Source: Actinoallomurus sp050942425 (GTDB lineage Bacteria > Actinomycetota > Actinomycetes > Streptosporangiales > Streptosporangiaceae). Taken from it: a DNA stretch of 64,000 bases. Shown here piece after piece: positions 52,583 through 62,157 of this stretch. Position 1 is the stretch's first letter; each line of letters starts with the position of its first letter. The DNA lies in assembly GCF_050942425.1 (NCBI RefSeq), contig NZ_CP192063.1:10230001-10294000 (forward strand), written 5' to 3'. The position numbers and the translations under genes are program-made. The notes below the pieces were generated by a model. That model saw nothing but the letters and a program-made list of their open reading frames with translations, was not told where the DNA came from and did not search any database.

Positions 52583-53863
52583 TCAGGCGATCCGGTCGAT
52601 CAGCAGCGGCCCGCGGGTGACCGCTGCGGAGGACACCTCGTACGCCCCCTCGAGGGCGGCGAGCGCGCGCTCGAAGCGGGCCGGGTCGTCGGCGTGGAGG
52701 GTCATCAGCGGCTGCCCCGCTCGTACGGTGTCGCCGGGCTTGGCGTGCAGGACGATGCCCGCCGCGTGGGCCACCGGGTCCTCCTTGCGGGCCCGCCCGG
52801 CGCCGAGGCGCCAGGCCGCGACGCCGACGCCGTAGGCGTCGAGCCGGGCCAGCACGCCGGACTCCGTCGCCAGGACCTCGTGGGTCTCCTTCGCGACCGG
52901 GAGCGCGGCGTCCGGGTCGCCGCCCTGGGCGCTGATCATGCTCCGCCAGGCGTCCATCGCCGAGCCGTCGCGGAGCGCGTCGGCCGGGTCCTTGGCGTCC
53001 GTCAGGCCCGCCGCGGCCAGCATCTCGCGGGCCAGGGCGACGGTCAGCTCGACGATGTCCTCCGGGCCGCCGCCCGCCAGGACCTCGACGGACTCGTCGA
53101 CCTCGAGGGCGTTGCCGACCGTACGGCCGAGTGGGGTGTCCATCGCGGTCAGCAGCGCGACGGTCTTCACCCCGTGGTCGGTGCCGATGTCGACCATCGT
53201 CCGGGCCAGCTCGCGGGCGTCCTCGACGCTCTTCATGAACGCACCGGAACCGGCCTTGACGTCCAGGACGAGCGCGCCCGTGCCCTCCGCGATCTTCTTG
53301 GACATGATCGAGCTGGCGATCAGCGGGATCGACTCGACCGTTCCGGTGACGTCGCGCAGCGCGTACAGCTTGCGGTCGGCGGGGGCCAGGCCCGAGCCGG
53401 CCGCGCACACCACGGCACCCGCCCGGTCGAGGACCGACAGCATCTCCTCGTTGGACAGCGACGCCCGCCAGCCCGGGATCGACTCGAGCTTGTCGAGGGT
53501 GCCGCCGGTGTGGCCGAGGCCGCGCCCGGACAGCTGCGGGACGGCCGCGCCGCAGGCGGCCACCGTCGGCGCCAGCGGCAGCGTGATCTTGTCGCCGACG
53601 CCGCCGGTGGAGTGCTTGTCCGTCGTGGGGCGGCTCAGCCCGGACCAGTCCATCCGCTCGCCGGAGCGGAGCATCGCGTCGGTCCAGCGGGCGACCTCAC
53701 GCCGGGTCATGCCGTTGAGCAGGATCGCCATGGCGAGCGAGGACATCTGCTCGTCGGCGATGACGCCCTTGGTGTACGCGTCGATCGTCCAGTCGATCTG
53801 CGCGTCGGACAGCTCCCCGCGGTCCCGCTTCGTGCGGATGACGTCGACGGCGTCGAAGGTCAC
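52583..53863 (-). CDS. deoA: Thymidine phosphorylase
   Basis: 426 residues, GTG start overlapping the cdd stop (GTGA). Motifs: VIRTKRDRGELSDAQI near the N-terminus, the phosphate/ribose site DKHSTGGVGDKITL, SGRGLGHTGGTLDKLESIPG (family signature), KKIAEGTGALVLDVKAGSGAFMK, and a C-terminal pyrimidine-phosphorylase domain (GVLARLDAYGVGVAAWRLG, HAKPGDTVRAGQPL). Cleaves thymidine and deoxyuridine to base and deoxyribose-1-phosphate. Last gene of the nucleoside operon, working on deoxyuridine made by Cdd. Confidence 0.95.
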   Translation of the reverse strand: MTFDAVDVIRTKRDRGELSDAQIDWTIDAYTKGVIADEQMSSLAMAILLNGMTRREVARWTDAMLRSGERMDWSGLSRPTTDKHSTGGVGDKITLPLAPTVAACGAAVPQLSGRGLGHTGGTLDKLESIPGWRASLSNEEMLSVLDRAGAVVCAAGSGLAPADRKLYALRDVTGTVESIPLIASSIMSKKIAEGTGALVLDVKAGSGAFMKSVEDARELARTMVDIGTDHGVKTVALLTAMDTPLGRTVGNALEVDESVEVLAGGGPEDIVELTVALAREMLAAAGLTDAKDPADALRDGSAMDAWRSMISAQGGDPDAALPVAKETHEVLATESGVLARLDAYGVGVAAWRLGAGRARKEDPVAHAAGIVLHAKPGDTVRAGQPLMTLHADDPARFERALAALEGAYEVSSAAVTRGPLLIDRIA

Positions 53864-54258
53864 GCTCGGTTCTCCAGATCGTCGGGGCCGAAGGCGTCGG
53901 GCAGCACCTCGCGCATCGGCCGGATGCCACGGACGGTCTCCAGCAGCATGCCAGGGCCGCCGTGCTCCCACAGCAGCTGGCGGCAGCGCCCGCACGGCAT
54001 CAGCGGAGCGCCGTCGCGGCCCACCACGGCGACGGCGACCAAGCGGCCGCCGCCCGTGCCGTGCAGGTCCGAGACGAGGCCGCACTCCGCGCAGAGGCCG
54101 ACGCCGTACGAGGCGTTCTCCACGTTGCAGCCGGAGACGACGCGGCCGTCGCCGGTCAGCCCGGCGGCACCCACGGGGAAGTTGGAGTACGGCGCGTAGG
54201 CCTTCGCCATCGCCGCACGTGCCGCCTCTCGCAGGGCGTCCCAGTCGATGTCGGCCAT
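53860..54258 (-). CDS. cdd: Cytidine deaminase
   Basis: 132 residues, homotetrameric class. Zinc and catalytic motifs: CNVENASYGVGLCAECGLV, where the usual Cys/His-Ala-Glu site is CAEC, and PCGRCRQLLWE. KAYAPYSNFPVGAAGL is the substrate-binding region. Converts cytidine and deoxycytidine to uridine forms. The start overlaps the permease stop by one base and the stop overlaps deoA by 4 nt, so it is tightly coupled within the salvage operon. Confidence 0.94.
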   Translation of the reverse strand: MADIDWDALREAARAAMAKAYAPYSNFPVGAAGLTGDGRVVSGCNVENASYGVGLCAECGLVSDLHGTGGGRLVAVAVVGRDGAPLMPCGRCRQLLWEHGGPGMLLETVRGIRPMREVLPDAFGPDDLENRA

Positions 54259-55517
54259 CAGTGTCCCCCTCCGCGACGGTAGCGCAGCCCGTCGGCGGCC
54301 GGCATGCGCAGCCGCTGCGCCGCGAAGGCCAGCACCAGCAGCGTCGTGATGTGCGGGCTGTAGGTGACGATCTCCTTGGGCAGCTCCTTGGTCAGGAAGA
54401 ACCACGCGAGCAGGCCGACCGCCACGACCGCCGAGACGACCGCCGTGACCATCCGGCGCCGGTAGCCGTGCCAGCCGGCCAGGACCAGGAGGCCGACGCC
54501 GAGCAGGAGGAGCATGGCGTGCACCGCGCCGGCGCCGCCGCGCAGCTGCAGCGCGTCGGTGTACCCGAACAGGCCCGCGCCCGCCGCGACGCCGCCCGGC
54601 CGCCAGTTACCGAAGATCATGGCGGCGAGGCCGATGAAGCCACGCCCGTTGACCTGGCCCTCCTGGTAGTTGGAGGACGCCACCATCGCCAGGAACGTCC
54701 CGCCCACCCCGGCGAACGCCCCGGAGATCACGACCGCGGCGTACTTCATCGTGTAGACCTTCACGCCCAGCGACTCGGCGGCGAGCGGGTTCTCCCCGCA
54801 GGACCGCAGCCGCAGGCCGAACGCCGTACGCCACAGCAGGTAGAACGAGATTGGGATCAAGGCGACCGCGATGAGGGTGACCGGCGACAGGTTCGTCAGC
54901 AGCCCGCGCACGATGCCCGCGAGGTCGGAGATCAGGAACCAGTGGTGCTTCTCGAGGTCGCCCAGCGGGCCGCCGACGCCGGGCACGCTCCACGTGGGGA
55001 AGTCCGGCAGGGGCGGCGACTGGGTGGCCCCGCCGCCGGTCTCGTGCGTGAAGAGCAGGTCCGACAGGTAGCGCGCGACGCCCGGCGCCAGAATGTTGAT
55101 CGCGACGCCGGAGACGATGTGGTCCACGCCGAACGTCACGGTCGCCACCGCGTGCAGCAGGCCGCCCACCGCGCCGGCGATGATCCCGCCGAGCAGGCCG
55201 AGCCACGGGTTGCCGCTGAAGTACGCCCCGAAGGCCGCGCCCCAGGTGCCGAACACCATCATGCCCTCGAGGCCGATGTTGACCACGCCGGAGCGTTCGG
55301 ACCACAGGCCGCCCATCGCGGCCATCCCGATCGGCACGGCGAGCGCCAGCGTGGCGCTCATGGTGCCGCTGGAGGTGATGTCGGTCTCGCCGGTGATCAG
55401 CCGCAGGGCGATGAGGGCGGCGAAGACGCCGAGGCCGATGGCCAGCGCCCGCCGGCCACGCGCCGCGCGCACCCCGCCGGTCCGCGGGGTCGGCGTACGG
55501 ACCTCCTGGTCGATCAT
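54258..55517 (-). CDS. Nucleoside ABC transporter permease (second)
   Basis: 419 residues, BPD_transp_2 family, about 10-12 helices. Conserved segments GGLWSERSGVVNIGLEGMMVFGTWGAAFGAYFSG and GENPLAAESLGVKVYTMKYAAVVISGAFAGVGG are typical of YufQ/NupQ-type permeases, which pair with BMP-family binding proteins for nucleoside uptake. A longer-than-usual C-terminus adds helices after DALQLRGG. It starts 10 bp after the first permease stop. Confidence 0.9.
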   Translation of the reverse strand: MIDQEVRTPTPRTGGVRAARGRRALAIGLGVFAALIALRLITGETDITSSGTMSATLALAVPIGMAAMGGLWSERSGVVNIGLEGMMVFGTWGAAFGAYFSGNPWLGLLGGIIAGAVGGLLHAVATVTFGVDHIVSGVAINILAPGVARYLSDLLFTHETGGGATQSPPLPDFPTWSVPGVGGPLGDLEKHHWFLISDLAGIVRGLLTNLSPVTLIAVALIPISFYLLWRTAFGLRLRSCGENPLAAESLGVKVYTMKYAAVVISGAFAGVGGTFLAMVASSNYQEGQVNGRGFIGLAAMIFGNWRPGGVAAGAGLFGYTDALQLRGGAGAVHAMLLLLGVGLLVLAGWHGYRRRMVTAVVSAVVAVGLLAWFFLTKELPKEIVTYSPHITTLLVLAFAAQRLRMPAADGLRYRRGGGH

Positions 55518-55527
55518 GAGATCTCCT

Positions 55528-56622
55528 TCACGCTGCCACCTCGCCGAGCTCCGCGGCGACGCGCCGCTGGTCCATGCGCCGGCCCACCCGGTTGACGATT
55601 TCGTACACCACGACCACCGACAGCAGCACGGCCGCCTGGGTGATGGCGACGATCTCCTTCGGGATGTCGTTGAACTCGAGGATCTGCGACGACTGGTCGA
55701 GGAACGCCCACAGCAGCGACGCGAACGCGATGCCGACCGGGTTGTTCCGGCCGAGCAGGGCGATGCCGATGCCGGTGAAGCCGATCCCGGTCGGGAAGTC
55801 CAGCGAGTAGGAGTACGACCCGCCGAGCAGCTGCGGCATGCCGACCAGGCCGGCCACCGCGCCGGACAGGACCATCGCGTAGATCACCATGCGCTTGGCG
55901 TCGACGCCGCTGGCGACCGCGGCGCTCTGCGACAGGCCGGTGGCCCGCAGGTCGAAGCCGAAACGCGTCCTGTTGATCATGTACCAGAAGGCGAGGCCGG
56001 CCAGCACCGCCAGGAAGACCAGGCCGTAGATCTTCAGGTCGCTGCCCGGGTAGGAGATCCCCGGCACCCGCCCGGAGGACGCGATGGGCTTGGTGCCGAT
56101 GTTGTTGCTGCCGGCGACCTTCACCGCGAGCCGGTCGGGGCTGAGCAGGAAGGCGATCACCCCGGTGCCGATGAAGTTCAGCATGATGGTCGAGATGACC
56201 TCGCTGACGCCGCGCGTCACCTTGAGGATCGCGGCGATGCCCGCCCACGCGCCGCCGACGACGGCCGCGACGAGGATGATCACCAGCTGGTGGAGACCGG
56301 CCGGCAGCGCCCACGCGCCGCCCGCCGCGGCGGCGACCATCGCCGCGAGGCGGTACTGGCCGTCGACGCCGATGTTGAACAGGTTCATCCGGAACCCGAT
56401 CGCCACCGCGAGCGCGGACAGGTAGTACGTCGCCGCGCGGTTCACGGTGTTGACGACGCTGTCGGGCTGCTTGCCGAACGAGAACATCGCCTGGAACGTC
56501 GACGGCGGGTTGAACCCGCTCACCTGCAGCACGATCGAGGTCACGACGATCGCGAAGACGAGCGCGATGAGCGCCGCGACCGCCGTCCGCGCGTACGACT
56601 TCGCGAGCAGATTGGAGATCAT
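55528..56622 (-). CDS. Nucleoside ABC transporter permease (first)
   Basis: 364 residues, BPD_transp_2 family. Segments YYLSALAVAIGFRMNLFNIGVDGQYRLAAMVAA and SEVISTIMLNFIGTGVIAFLLS match YufP/NupP-type permeases. The N-terminal membrane helix is AVAALIALVFAIVVTSIVL. The ATG overlaps the ATPase stop (ATGA). Pairs with the second permease to form the nucleoside channel. Confidence 0.9.
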   Translation of the reverse strand: MISNLLAKSYARTAVAALIALVFAIVVTSIVLQVSGFNPPSTFQAMFSFGKQPDSVVNTVNRAATYYLSALAVAIGFRMNLFNIGVDGQYRLAAMVAAAAGGAWALPAGLHQLVIILVAAVVGGAWAGIAAILKVTRGVSEVISTIMLNFIGTGVIAFLLSPDRLAVKVAGSNNIGTKPIASSGRVPGISYPGSDLKIYGLVFLAVLAGLAFWYMINRTRFGFDLRATGLSQSAAVASGVDAKRMVIYAMVLSGAVAGLVGMPQLLGGSYSYSLDFPTGIGFTGIGIALLGRNNPVGIAFASLLWAFLDQSSQILEFNDIPKEIVAITQAAVLLSVVVVYEIVNRVGRRMDQRRVAAELGEVAA

Positions 56623-58139
56623 GCCGCGCTCCCCTCTCCGGCGCCGGTCATGAGGGAGCCGAGTGCGTCCGGGGTGATGGTGGCCGGGTCGGCCTCGCCG
56701 ACGAGCCGGCCGCGCAGGATCACCCGCAGGGTGTCCGACATGCCGATCAGCTCGTCGAGGTCGGCGGAGATGAGCAGCACCGCCAGGCCCTCGGCACGGG
56801 CGTGCCGCAGGTGGTCCCAGATCGCGGACTGCGCACCGACGTCGACGCCGCGGGTCGGGTGGGCGGCGATCAGCAGCTTCGGCGCACCGGACATCTCCCG
56901 GCCGACGATGAGCTTCTGCTGGTTGCCGCCGGACAGGGACGCCGCGGTGACGTCGATGCCGGGGGTCCGCACGTCGTAGTCCTCGACGATCCGCTCGGTG
57001 TCCTTGCGAGCGCCGGCGCGGTCGATGAGGAAGCCCTTCACGTTGGGCGACCGGGTCTGGTGGCCGAGGATGCGGTTCTCCCACAGTGGGGACTCCAGCA
57101 GCAGGCCGTGCCGGTGCCGGTCCTCGGGGATGAACCCGATGCCCAGCTCCCGGCGGTGCCGGGTCGACCGGCCGACCAGGTCCTCCCCGCCGAGCCGGAT
57201 CACGCCGGACTCGGCCGGCAGCATGCCCATGATCGCCTCGACGAGCTCGGCCTGGCCGTTGCCCTCGACGCCGGCGATGCCGAGGATCTCGCCCTCGTGG
57301 ATGATCAGGGAGACATCGTCGACGACGGCGCGGCCGCTCGCGTTGCGGACCGTGACCCCCTCGAGAGTCAGCACCGGGACGTCGGTCACCGTGGACTCGC
57401 GCAGCTCGGGGACCGGCAGCTCGCTGCCGACCATCAGCTCGGCCAGCTGCCGGGCGGAGACCTCCTTGGGATCGGCGGAGGCCACGGTCGTGCCCCGGCG
57501 GATCACCGTGATCGCGTCGGCGACCTTGAGGACCTCGTCGAGCTTGTGCGAGATGAAGATGACGGTCAGGCCCTCGCGTTTGAGCTCTTCGAGGTTGGCG
57601 AAGAGCTCGTCGACCTCCTGCGGCACGAGGACCGCGGTCGGCTCATCGAGAATGAGGATCTTCGCCCCGCGGTAGAGGACCTTGAGGATCTCGACGCGCT
57701 GGCGGGCGCCGACGCCGAGGTCCTCGACCAGGCCATCCGGTGCGACGCCGAGACCGTACTGGTCGGAGATCTCCTTGATCCGCCTGCGCGCGCCACCGCC
57801 GATGCCGTGGAGCTTCTCCGCGCCGAGGACGACGTTCTCCAGGACGGTGAGATTGTCGGCGAGCATGAAGTGCTGGTGCACCATGCCGATGCCGCGCGCG
57901 ATGGCGTCGGCGGGCGAATGAAGATCCGCCACCGCGCCGTTGACCTTGATCGTCCCCTCGTCCGGCCGCTGCATGCCGTAGAGGATCTTCATCAGGGTCG
58001 ACTTGCCCGCGCCGTTCTCCCCGACGATCGCGTGGACGGTGCCCGCCGCGACCGTGATGTCGATGTCGTGGTTCGCCACGACGCCGGGGAAGCGCTTCGT
58101 GATGCCGTGCAGCTCGACCGCCGGCTCAGTCGTGGACAT
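56619..58139 (-). CDS. Nucleoside ABC transporter ATP-binding protein, double domain
   Basis: 506 residues with two ABC modules, RbsA/NupO-like. First module Walker A GENGAGKST and MVHQHFMLADNLTVLENVVLG; in place of a canonical LSGG signature it has EDLGVGARQRVEILKVL, followed by LILDEPTAVLVPQEVDEL. The second module starts at GIAGVEGNGQAEL (degenerate Walker A, no GKS/T) but has SLSGGNQQKLIVGREM and IAAHPTRGVDVG. This asymmetry is normal for the family. ATG 58139 was used; an in-frame start 15 nt upstream is possible. Confidence 0.92.
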   Translation of the reverse strand: MSTTEPAVELHGITKRFPGVVANHDIDITVAAGTVHAIVGENGAGKSTLMKILYGMQRPDEGTIKVNGAVADLHSPADAIARGIGMVHQHFMLADNLTVLENVVLGAEKLHGIGGGARRRIKEISDQYGLGVAPDGLVEDLGVGARQRVEILKVLYRGAKILILDEPTAVLVPQEVDELFANLEELKREGLTVIFISHKLDEVLKVADAITVIRRGTTVASADPKEVSARQLAELMVGSELPVPELRESTVTDVPVLTLEGVTVRNASGRAVVDDVSLIIHEGEILGIAGVEGNGQAELVEAIMGMLPAESGVIRLGGEDLVGRSTRHRRELGIGFIPEDRHRHGLLLESPLWENRILGHQTRSPNVKGFLIDRAGARKDTERIVEDYDVRTPGIDVTAASLSGGNQQKLIVGREMSGAPKLLIAAHPTRGVDVGAQSAIWDHLRHARAEGLAVLLISADLDELIGMSDTLRVILRGRLVGEADPATITPDALGSLMTGAGEGSAA

Positions 58140-58214
58140 GCCCTGCTCCCGCACCAGTGGGCCCGGGAGGGAGACCGAAGCGGCCGTCCACCCGGGCCCG
58201 AGCCCTTACCGCCG

Positions 58215-59261
58215 TCACTTCTCGGGCGGTGTGATCTTTCCGGAGACGATCTGCTGCTTCAGGTCGTCGAGGGTCGCCGGCAGGTCGCCCAGCGCCGTCG
58301 GGTTCGACTTGGAGTAGTCGATGCCGTCGTTCTTGAGGCTGAACCGCTGGTCGCCCTTGGCGAACTTGCCGTCGCCGACGTCCTTGACGAAGTTGAACAC
58401 CGCGGTGTCGACGCGCTTGAGCATCGAGGTCAGCACGTACGGCTTCTCGTCGGCGGACGCCGTCTGGTACTGGTCGGAGTCGACGCCGATGAACCACTTC
58501 TTGGTGGAGGTGGCCGCCTGCAGCGAACCGGTGCCGGACAGGCCCGCCGCCGCGTAGACCACGTCCGCGCCCTGGTCGTACATGCCCTGGGCGATCGTCT
58601 TGCCCTTGGCCGGGTCCTTGAAGCCACCGAAGTCCGGCGGCTGGGAGATGTACTTGATCTGGATCTTGACGTTCGGGTTGATCTTCTTGGCGCCCGCGAC
58701 GTACCCGGCCTCGAACTTCTTGATCAGCGGGGTCGCGACGCCGCCGACGAAGCCGATGTTGCCGGTCTTGGACTTCTTGGCCGCCGCCGCGCCGACGAGG
58801 TAGGAACCCTCCTGCTCGGCGAACAGCAGGTCGGCGACGTTCGCCTGCTGAACCGAGTTGTCGTCGATGATCGCGAACTTGGTGTTCGGGAACTTCGGCG
58901 CGACCTTGGCGAGCGCCGGCGCGTACACGAAGCCGACCGCGATCACGGGGTTGTAGCCCGACTGAGCCAGCAGCTGCAGGCGCTGGATCTTGTCGTTGTC
59001 GCTCTCGCCCTCTTTGGCCTCGATGTCCTTGACGTCGAGCTTCAGGTCGCTCTGGACCTTCTGCAGGCCGGCGTACGCGGCGTCGTTGAACGACTTGTCA
59101 CCCCGGCCGCCCACGTCATACGCGAGACCGACCTTGAGGGACTTCTTGCCGTCGCCGCCGCCCCCACCCCCGGTGCTGGCCTTCTTGCCACCGCAGCCGG
59201 CGGCGCTCAGTGCAAGCACCGCGCTCGCGACCACGGCGGTCATCTTCACTGCACGGCGCAA
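58215..59261 (-). CDS. BMP family nucleoside-binding lipoprotein
   Basis: 348 residues. Lipoprotein signal VASAVLALSAAGCGG (Cys near residue 23), then a Gly-rich tether. The family opening is KVGLAYDVGGRGDKSFNDAAYAGLQK, with GSYLVGAAAAKKSKTGNIGFVGG in the core and VVYAAAGLSGTGSL near the ligand site. Start is TTG, unusual but supported by GGAGG 8 nt upstream, with no better candidate. First gene of the operon with ATPase, two permeases, cdd and deoA, which argues that nucleosides are the ligand. Confidence 0.92.
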   Translation of the reverse strand: MRRAVKMTAVVASAVLALSAAGCGGKKASTGGGGGGDGKKSLKVGLAYDVGGRGDKSFNDAAYAGLQKVQSDLKLDVKDIEAKEGESDNDKIQRLQLLAQSGYNPVIAVGFVYAPALAKVAPKFPNTKFAIIDDNSVQQANVADLLFAEQEGSYLVGAAAAKKSKTGNIGFVGGVATPLIKKFEAGYVAGAKKINPNVKIQIKYISQPPDFGGFKDPAKGKTIAQGMYDQGADVVYAAAGLSGTGSLQAATSTKKWFIGVDSDQYQTASADEKPYVLTSMLKRVDTAVFNFVKDVGDGKFAKGDQRFSLKNDGIDYSKSNPTALGDLPATLDDLKQQIVSGKITPPEK

Positions 59262-59474
59262 GGTGGTTCCTCCAATTTGACCCCGACCGAAATGTGCGTC
59301 ATGGCACGAATCTCTCGGACCTTAGTCGGAGCCAGGGGCGGAACGAACCAAAGCAACCGTGTCGCAACGCGTCCGTTATCAAGGCGAGAGCGCATCGTCA
59401 CTGGTCAGGCCGTCAGCGGGGGGCGTACGGGGGCGGCCGGGGGTCATGGCCGCCCGCGTCAACACAAGTGATCG

Positions 59475-60737
59475 CTACGCGGCGGGTTCGCCGATCGGCT
59501 CGGTGGCGTCGGCGCGGCTCTCCCACAGCGCGGTCAGCGCCGTGGCGACCATGATCCGTACGCCGATGCCGATGCTCCGCTCATCCACGTCGAAGGTGCC
59601 GCGATGCAGGTCGTACGCACCTGCCATGCCGGGCGCCGCGACGCCTAGGCGCGCGAGTGCGCCGGGGATCGACTCGAGGAACCAGCCGAAGTCCTCACCG
59701 CCGAGACTCTGCGGGGTGCCCGTGGCGCCGTCCTCACCCAGGACGCTGCCGACGGCGGTGCGGAACATGTCGACGCTCGTCTTCTCGTTGACCGTCGGGG
59801 GAACACCGCGGACGTAGTCCAGCTCGGCCTTCACGTCGTACGCGCTGGCCACCGAGTCGAGCAGGGTCTTCATCAGCTCGGGCGCGGAGTGCCACGCCTC
59901 CTCGTCGAGGCAGCGCACGGTGCCCTGAGCGATGCCGTCGTCGGGGATGGCGTTGGCCACCGACCCGGCCGACACCCGGCCCCACACGAGGCTGAGGCTG
60001 GAACGCGGGTCGACGCGCCGCGACAGGGCCGCCGGCAGCTCAGTGACGATCTTGGCCAGGGCGTACACCAGGTCGGCGGTGAGGTGGGGGCGCGCGGTGT
60101 GGCCGCCCGGCCCGGCGACCCGGACGTTCACCTTGTCGCAGGCCGCGGTGATGGGGCCGACCCGCAGGCCCAGACGGCCGACCTCCAGGCGCGGGTCGCA
60201 ATGGAGGGCGAAGACGCGGTCGACTCCGGCGATGCCTCCGGCGGCCAGGACGTCCAGGGCGCCGCCCGGCGTCTCCTCGGCCGGCTGGAAGATCAGCCGC
60301 ACCCGTCCGGGCACGAGACCGGCCGCGGCCTGCCGGGCGAAGAACTGCCCCACGCCGAGCAGGATCGTGGTGTGCACGTCATGGCCGCAGGCGTGACAGA
60401 GGCCGGGCACCGTCGAGCGGTAGGGGACGTCCTTCTCGTCGGCAAGGGGAAGCGCGTCGATGTCGGCGCGCAGGCCGACGATCGGCCCGTCGCCGTTGCC
60501 GACGTCGCAGATCAGGCCGGTGCCCTTGGGGAGCCGCTTGGGCCGCAGCCCCGCCGCGGTCAGCGCCTCGACGAGGCGAGCCGTCGTGCGGTGCTCGGCG
60601 AAACCGAGCTCCGGGTGCATGTGCAAGTCCCGGCGGAAGGCGATGAGATCACTCTCGTGCTCGGCCAGAAAGGAGTCGAGTTGCGGTCTCAGCCCTCCTC
60701 CCGATGGCTCATTACCGGGGAATTCAGGCCCCCGCAT
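59475..60737 (-). CDS. M20 family metallopeptidase / amidohydrolase
   Basis: 420 residues. AmiA/HipO-type: DLHMHPELGFAEHRT, GLRADIDALPLADEKDVPY, CHACGHDVHTTILLG (metal His/Cys), FQPAEETPGGALDVLAAG, and VFALHCDP. The dimerisation domain contains GGHTARPHLTADLVYALA. Members hydrolyse N-acyl amino acids or aminobenzoyl conjugates. ATG 60737 has an excellent GGGAGGTGA site and lies 14 nt inside the preceding ligase gene, so both are on one message. It lies 213 bp upstream of the nucleoside operon, probably a separate unit. Confidence 0.9.
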   Translation of the reverse strand: MRGPEFPGNEPSGGGLRPQLDSFLAEHESDLIAFRRDLHMHPELGFAEHRTTARLVEALTAAGLRPKRLPKGTGLICDVGNGDGPIVGLRADIDALPLADEKDVPYRSTVPGLCHACGHDVHTTILLGVGQFFARQAAAGLVPGRVRLIFQPAEETPGGALDVLAAGGIAGVDRVFALHCDPRLEVGRLGLRVGPITAACDKVNVRVAGPGGHTARPHLTADLVYALAKIVTELPAALSRRVDPRSSLSLVWGRVSAGSVANAIPDDGIAQGTVRCLDEEAWHSAPELMKTLLDSVASAYDVKAELDYVRGVPPTVNEKTSVDMFRTAVGSVLGEDGATGTPQSLGGEDFGWFLESIPGALARLGVAAPGMAGAYDLHRGTFDVDERSIGIGVRIMVATALTALWESRADATEPIGEPAA

Positions 60738-61890
60738 GTGTCACCTCCCGTGGATTGACGAACCGGTCCTCCCGGAACTCCGTGAGAGCCGCGGTAACGA
60801 CGTCCTCCAGGCTCCCGCCGTCGGCGACGATGGCGCGCTGCCGCTCATAGGAGGCGCCATGGTCGAGGACGTCGGAGAGCACCTTCAGATCCTCGGCGCA
60901 GCCGAGCCGGTCCGCTATCGGCTCCAGCTCCCGGACCAGTTCATAGAGCTCGTCGCGGAGCGGAGCGGTCGTCCCGTGATCGTCGGTGATCACGATGGCG
61001 TCCAGGCCGTACCGGGTCGCTCGCCATTTGTTGTCGCGTACGACCCAGGCGGCTGGGCTGGGCAAAGTGTATCCGCGATCGAGCTGGTGATCGAAGAGTT
61101 CGACGAGGCACTGGCACAGCGCCGTGGCCATTCCGACCTCGCGGAGCGTCGGAATGCCGTCGAACATCCGGATCTCGATCGTGCCGAAATCCGGATGCGG
61201 GCGGATGTCCCACCAGACCTCTTTGATGCTCCTGATCGCCTTGGCGCGCAGCAACGTGTCCATGTACGCCTCGAACTCCGCCCAGTCCGTCAGCAGGTGC
61301 GGCGGGCCGGCGGTGGGCAGCGCCCCGAAGACGACGGCCCGGCTCGAGGCCAGTCCCGTGTCGTCGCCGCACCAGAAAGGGCTCGACGCGGTGAGGGCGA
61401 GGAAGTGCGGGAGATAGGCGGACAGGGCGTTCACGATCGGGATGGCCTTGTCGACGGACCGGATCCCGACGTGGACGTGCACGCCGTACGTCTGGATGCG
61501 CCGGGCCAGCCACTGGTACTGCTCGACGAGCTCGGCGTAGCGCTGGATCGGCGCCATCTCCGCGTCGCGCCAGTCGCTGATCGGATGAGTGCCGGTGCAG
61601 GCCAGCTCGATGCCGCGCGGCTCGGCGACGGAGCGCAGCTCGGCGATCGTGGCGGCGAGGTCGGCGCGCGCCTCGGAGACCGTGTGGCACACGTCGGTGA
61701 CGATCTCCACGGTCGACTCCATGAGTTCATGGCGGATCTTGGGATTGCGCTCGGCCTCACTGAGCCCGGGCAGCGCGCCCAGCACCTGTCCGGCATCCTG
61801 ACGAAGGCACCGGGTCTGGTCGTCGATGAGCTGAAGCTCCCACTCGACGCCCAAAGTCGCACCCCGAGAGGCGTTGAACTCGATGGCCAC
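60724..61890 (-). CDS. Carboxylate-amine ligase, GCS2/YbdK family
   Basis: 388 residues. ATP-dependent ligase fold of glutamate-cysteine ligase type 2: TLGVEWELQLID near the start, ELMESTVEIVTDVCHTVSEA, GVHVHVGIRSVDKAIPIVNAL, and RPHPDFGTIEIRMFDGIPTL. These proteins (YbdK, EgtA relatives) have weak glutamate-cysteine ligase activity; the physiological role is often unknown. GTG 61890 has GGAGG 6 nt upstream; a TTG 6 nt earlier would sit on the ribosome site and is rejected. Coupled to the M20 peptidase, which might hydrolyse the amide the ligase makes (inference). Confidence 0.88.
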   Translation of the reverse strand: MAIEFNASRGATLGVEWELQLIDDQTRCLRQDAGQVLGALPGLSEAERNPKIRHELMESTVEIVTDVCHTVSEARADLAATIAELRSVAEPRGIELACTGTHPISDWRDAEMAPIQRYAELVEQYQWLARRIQTYGVHVHVGIRSVDKAIPIVNALSAYLPHFLALTASSPFWCGDDTGLASSRAVVFGALPTAGPPHLLTDWAEFEAYMDTLLRAKAIRSIKEVWWDIRPHPDFGTIEIRMFDGIPTLREVGMATALCQCLVELFDHQLDRGYTLPSPAAWVVRDNKWRATRYGLDAIVITDDHGTTAPLRDELYELVRELEPIADRLGCAEDLKVLSDVLDHGASYERQRAIVADGGSLEDVVTAALTEFREDRFVNPREVTHAGA

Positions 61891-62109
61891 GGCCAACCTC
61901 CGTCGTCCTCAATCCTTGCAGGTTAATGCCGTCCGTGTGGCGTAATTCGGCCAGCACGTCGGCCGCCTCGAGTGACCACCGAAATCGCCTCGATCCGGTG
62001 ACCATCATGCCCGCCAGCGGGACGTCGCCTCGGGACGTCTTTGCCCCGCGATGCGCGGTTGACTCTTCTGGGGCACCCACCGAGCGGCCACCGCCATCCG
62101 TTCCGGCTA

Positions 62110-62122
62110 TGAGCAATGCTCA
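62110..62122. promoter_or_regulatory. Palindromic operator candidate
   Basis: TGAGCAATGCTCA, two perfect 6-bp arms around a central A, in the intergenic region upstream of the GCS2 ligase (start 61890) and just after the isomerase-like gene. Symmetry and length are those of TetR-type operators. No TetR gene is in the window. Confidence 0.45.
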
Positions 62123-62157
62123 CTAATGACCATCTTGATCATCAGGCTCATTCGCCC

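Noticed and set aside
52938..55595. 885-codon plus-strand frame antisense to deoA, cdd and the permease
   Set aside because: Covers three confident minus-strand genes; no motif seen.
56802..59471. 889-codon plus-strand frame antisense to the nucleoside ABC genes
   Set aside because: Antisense shadow of well-supported coding sequences; composition and lack of motifs argue against a gene.
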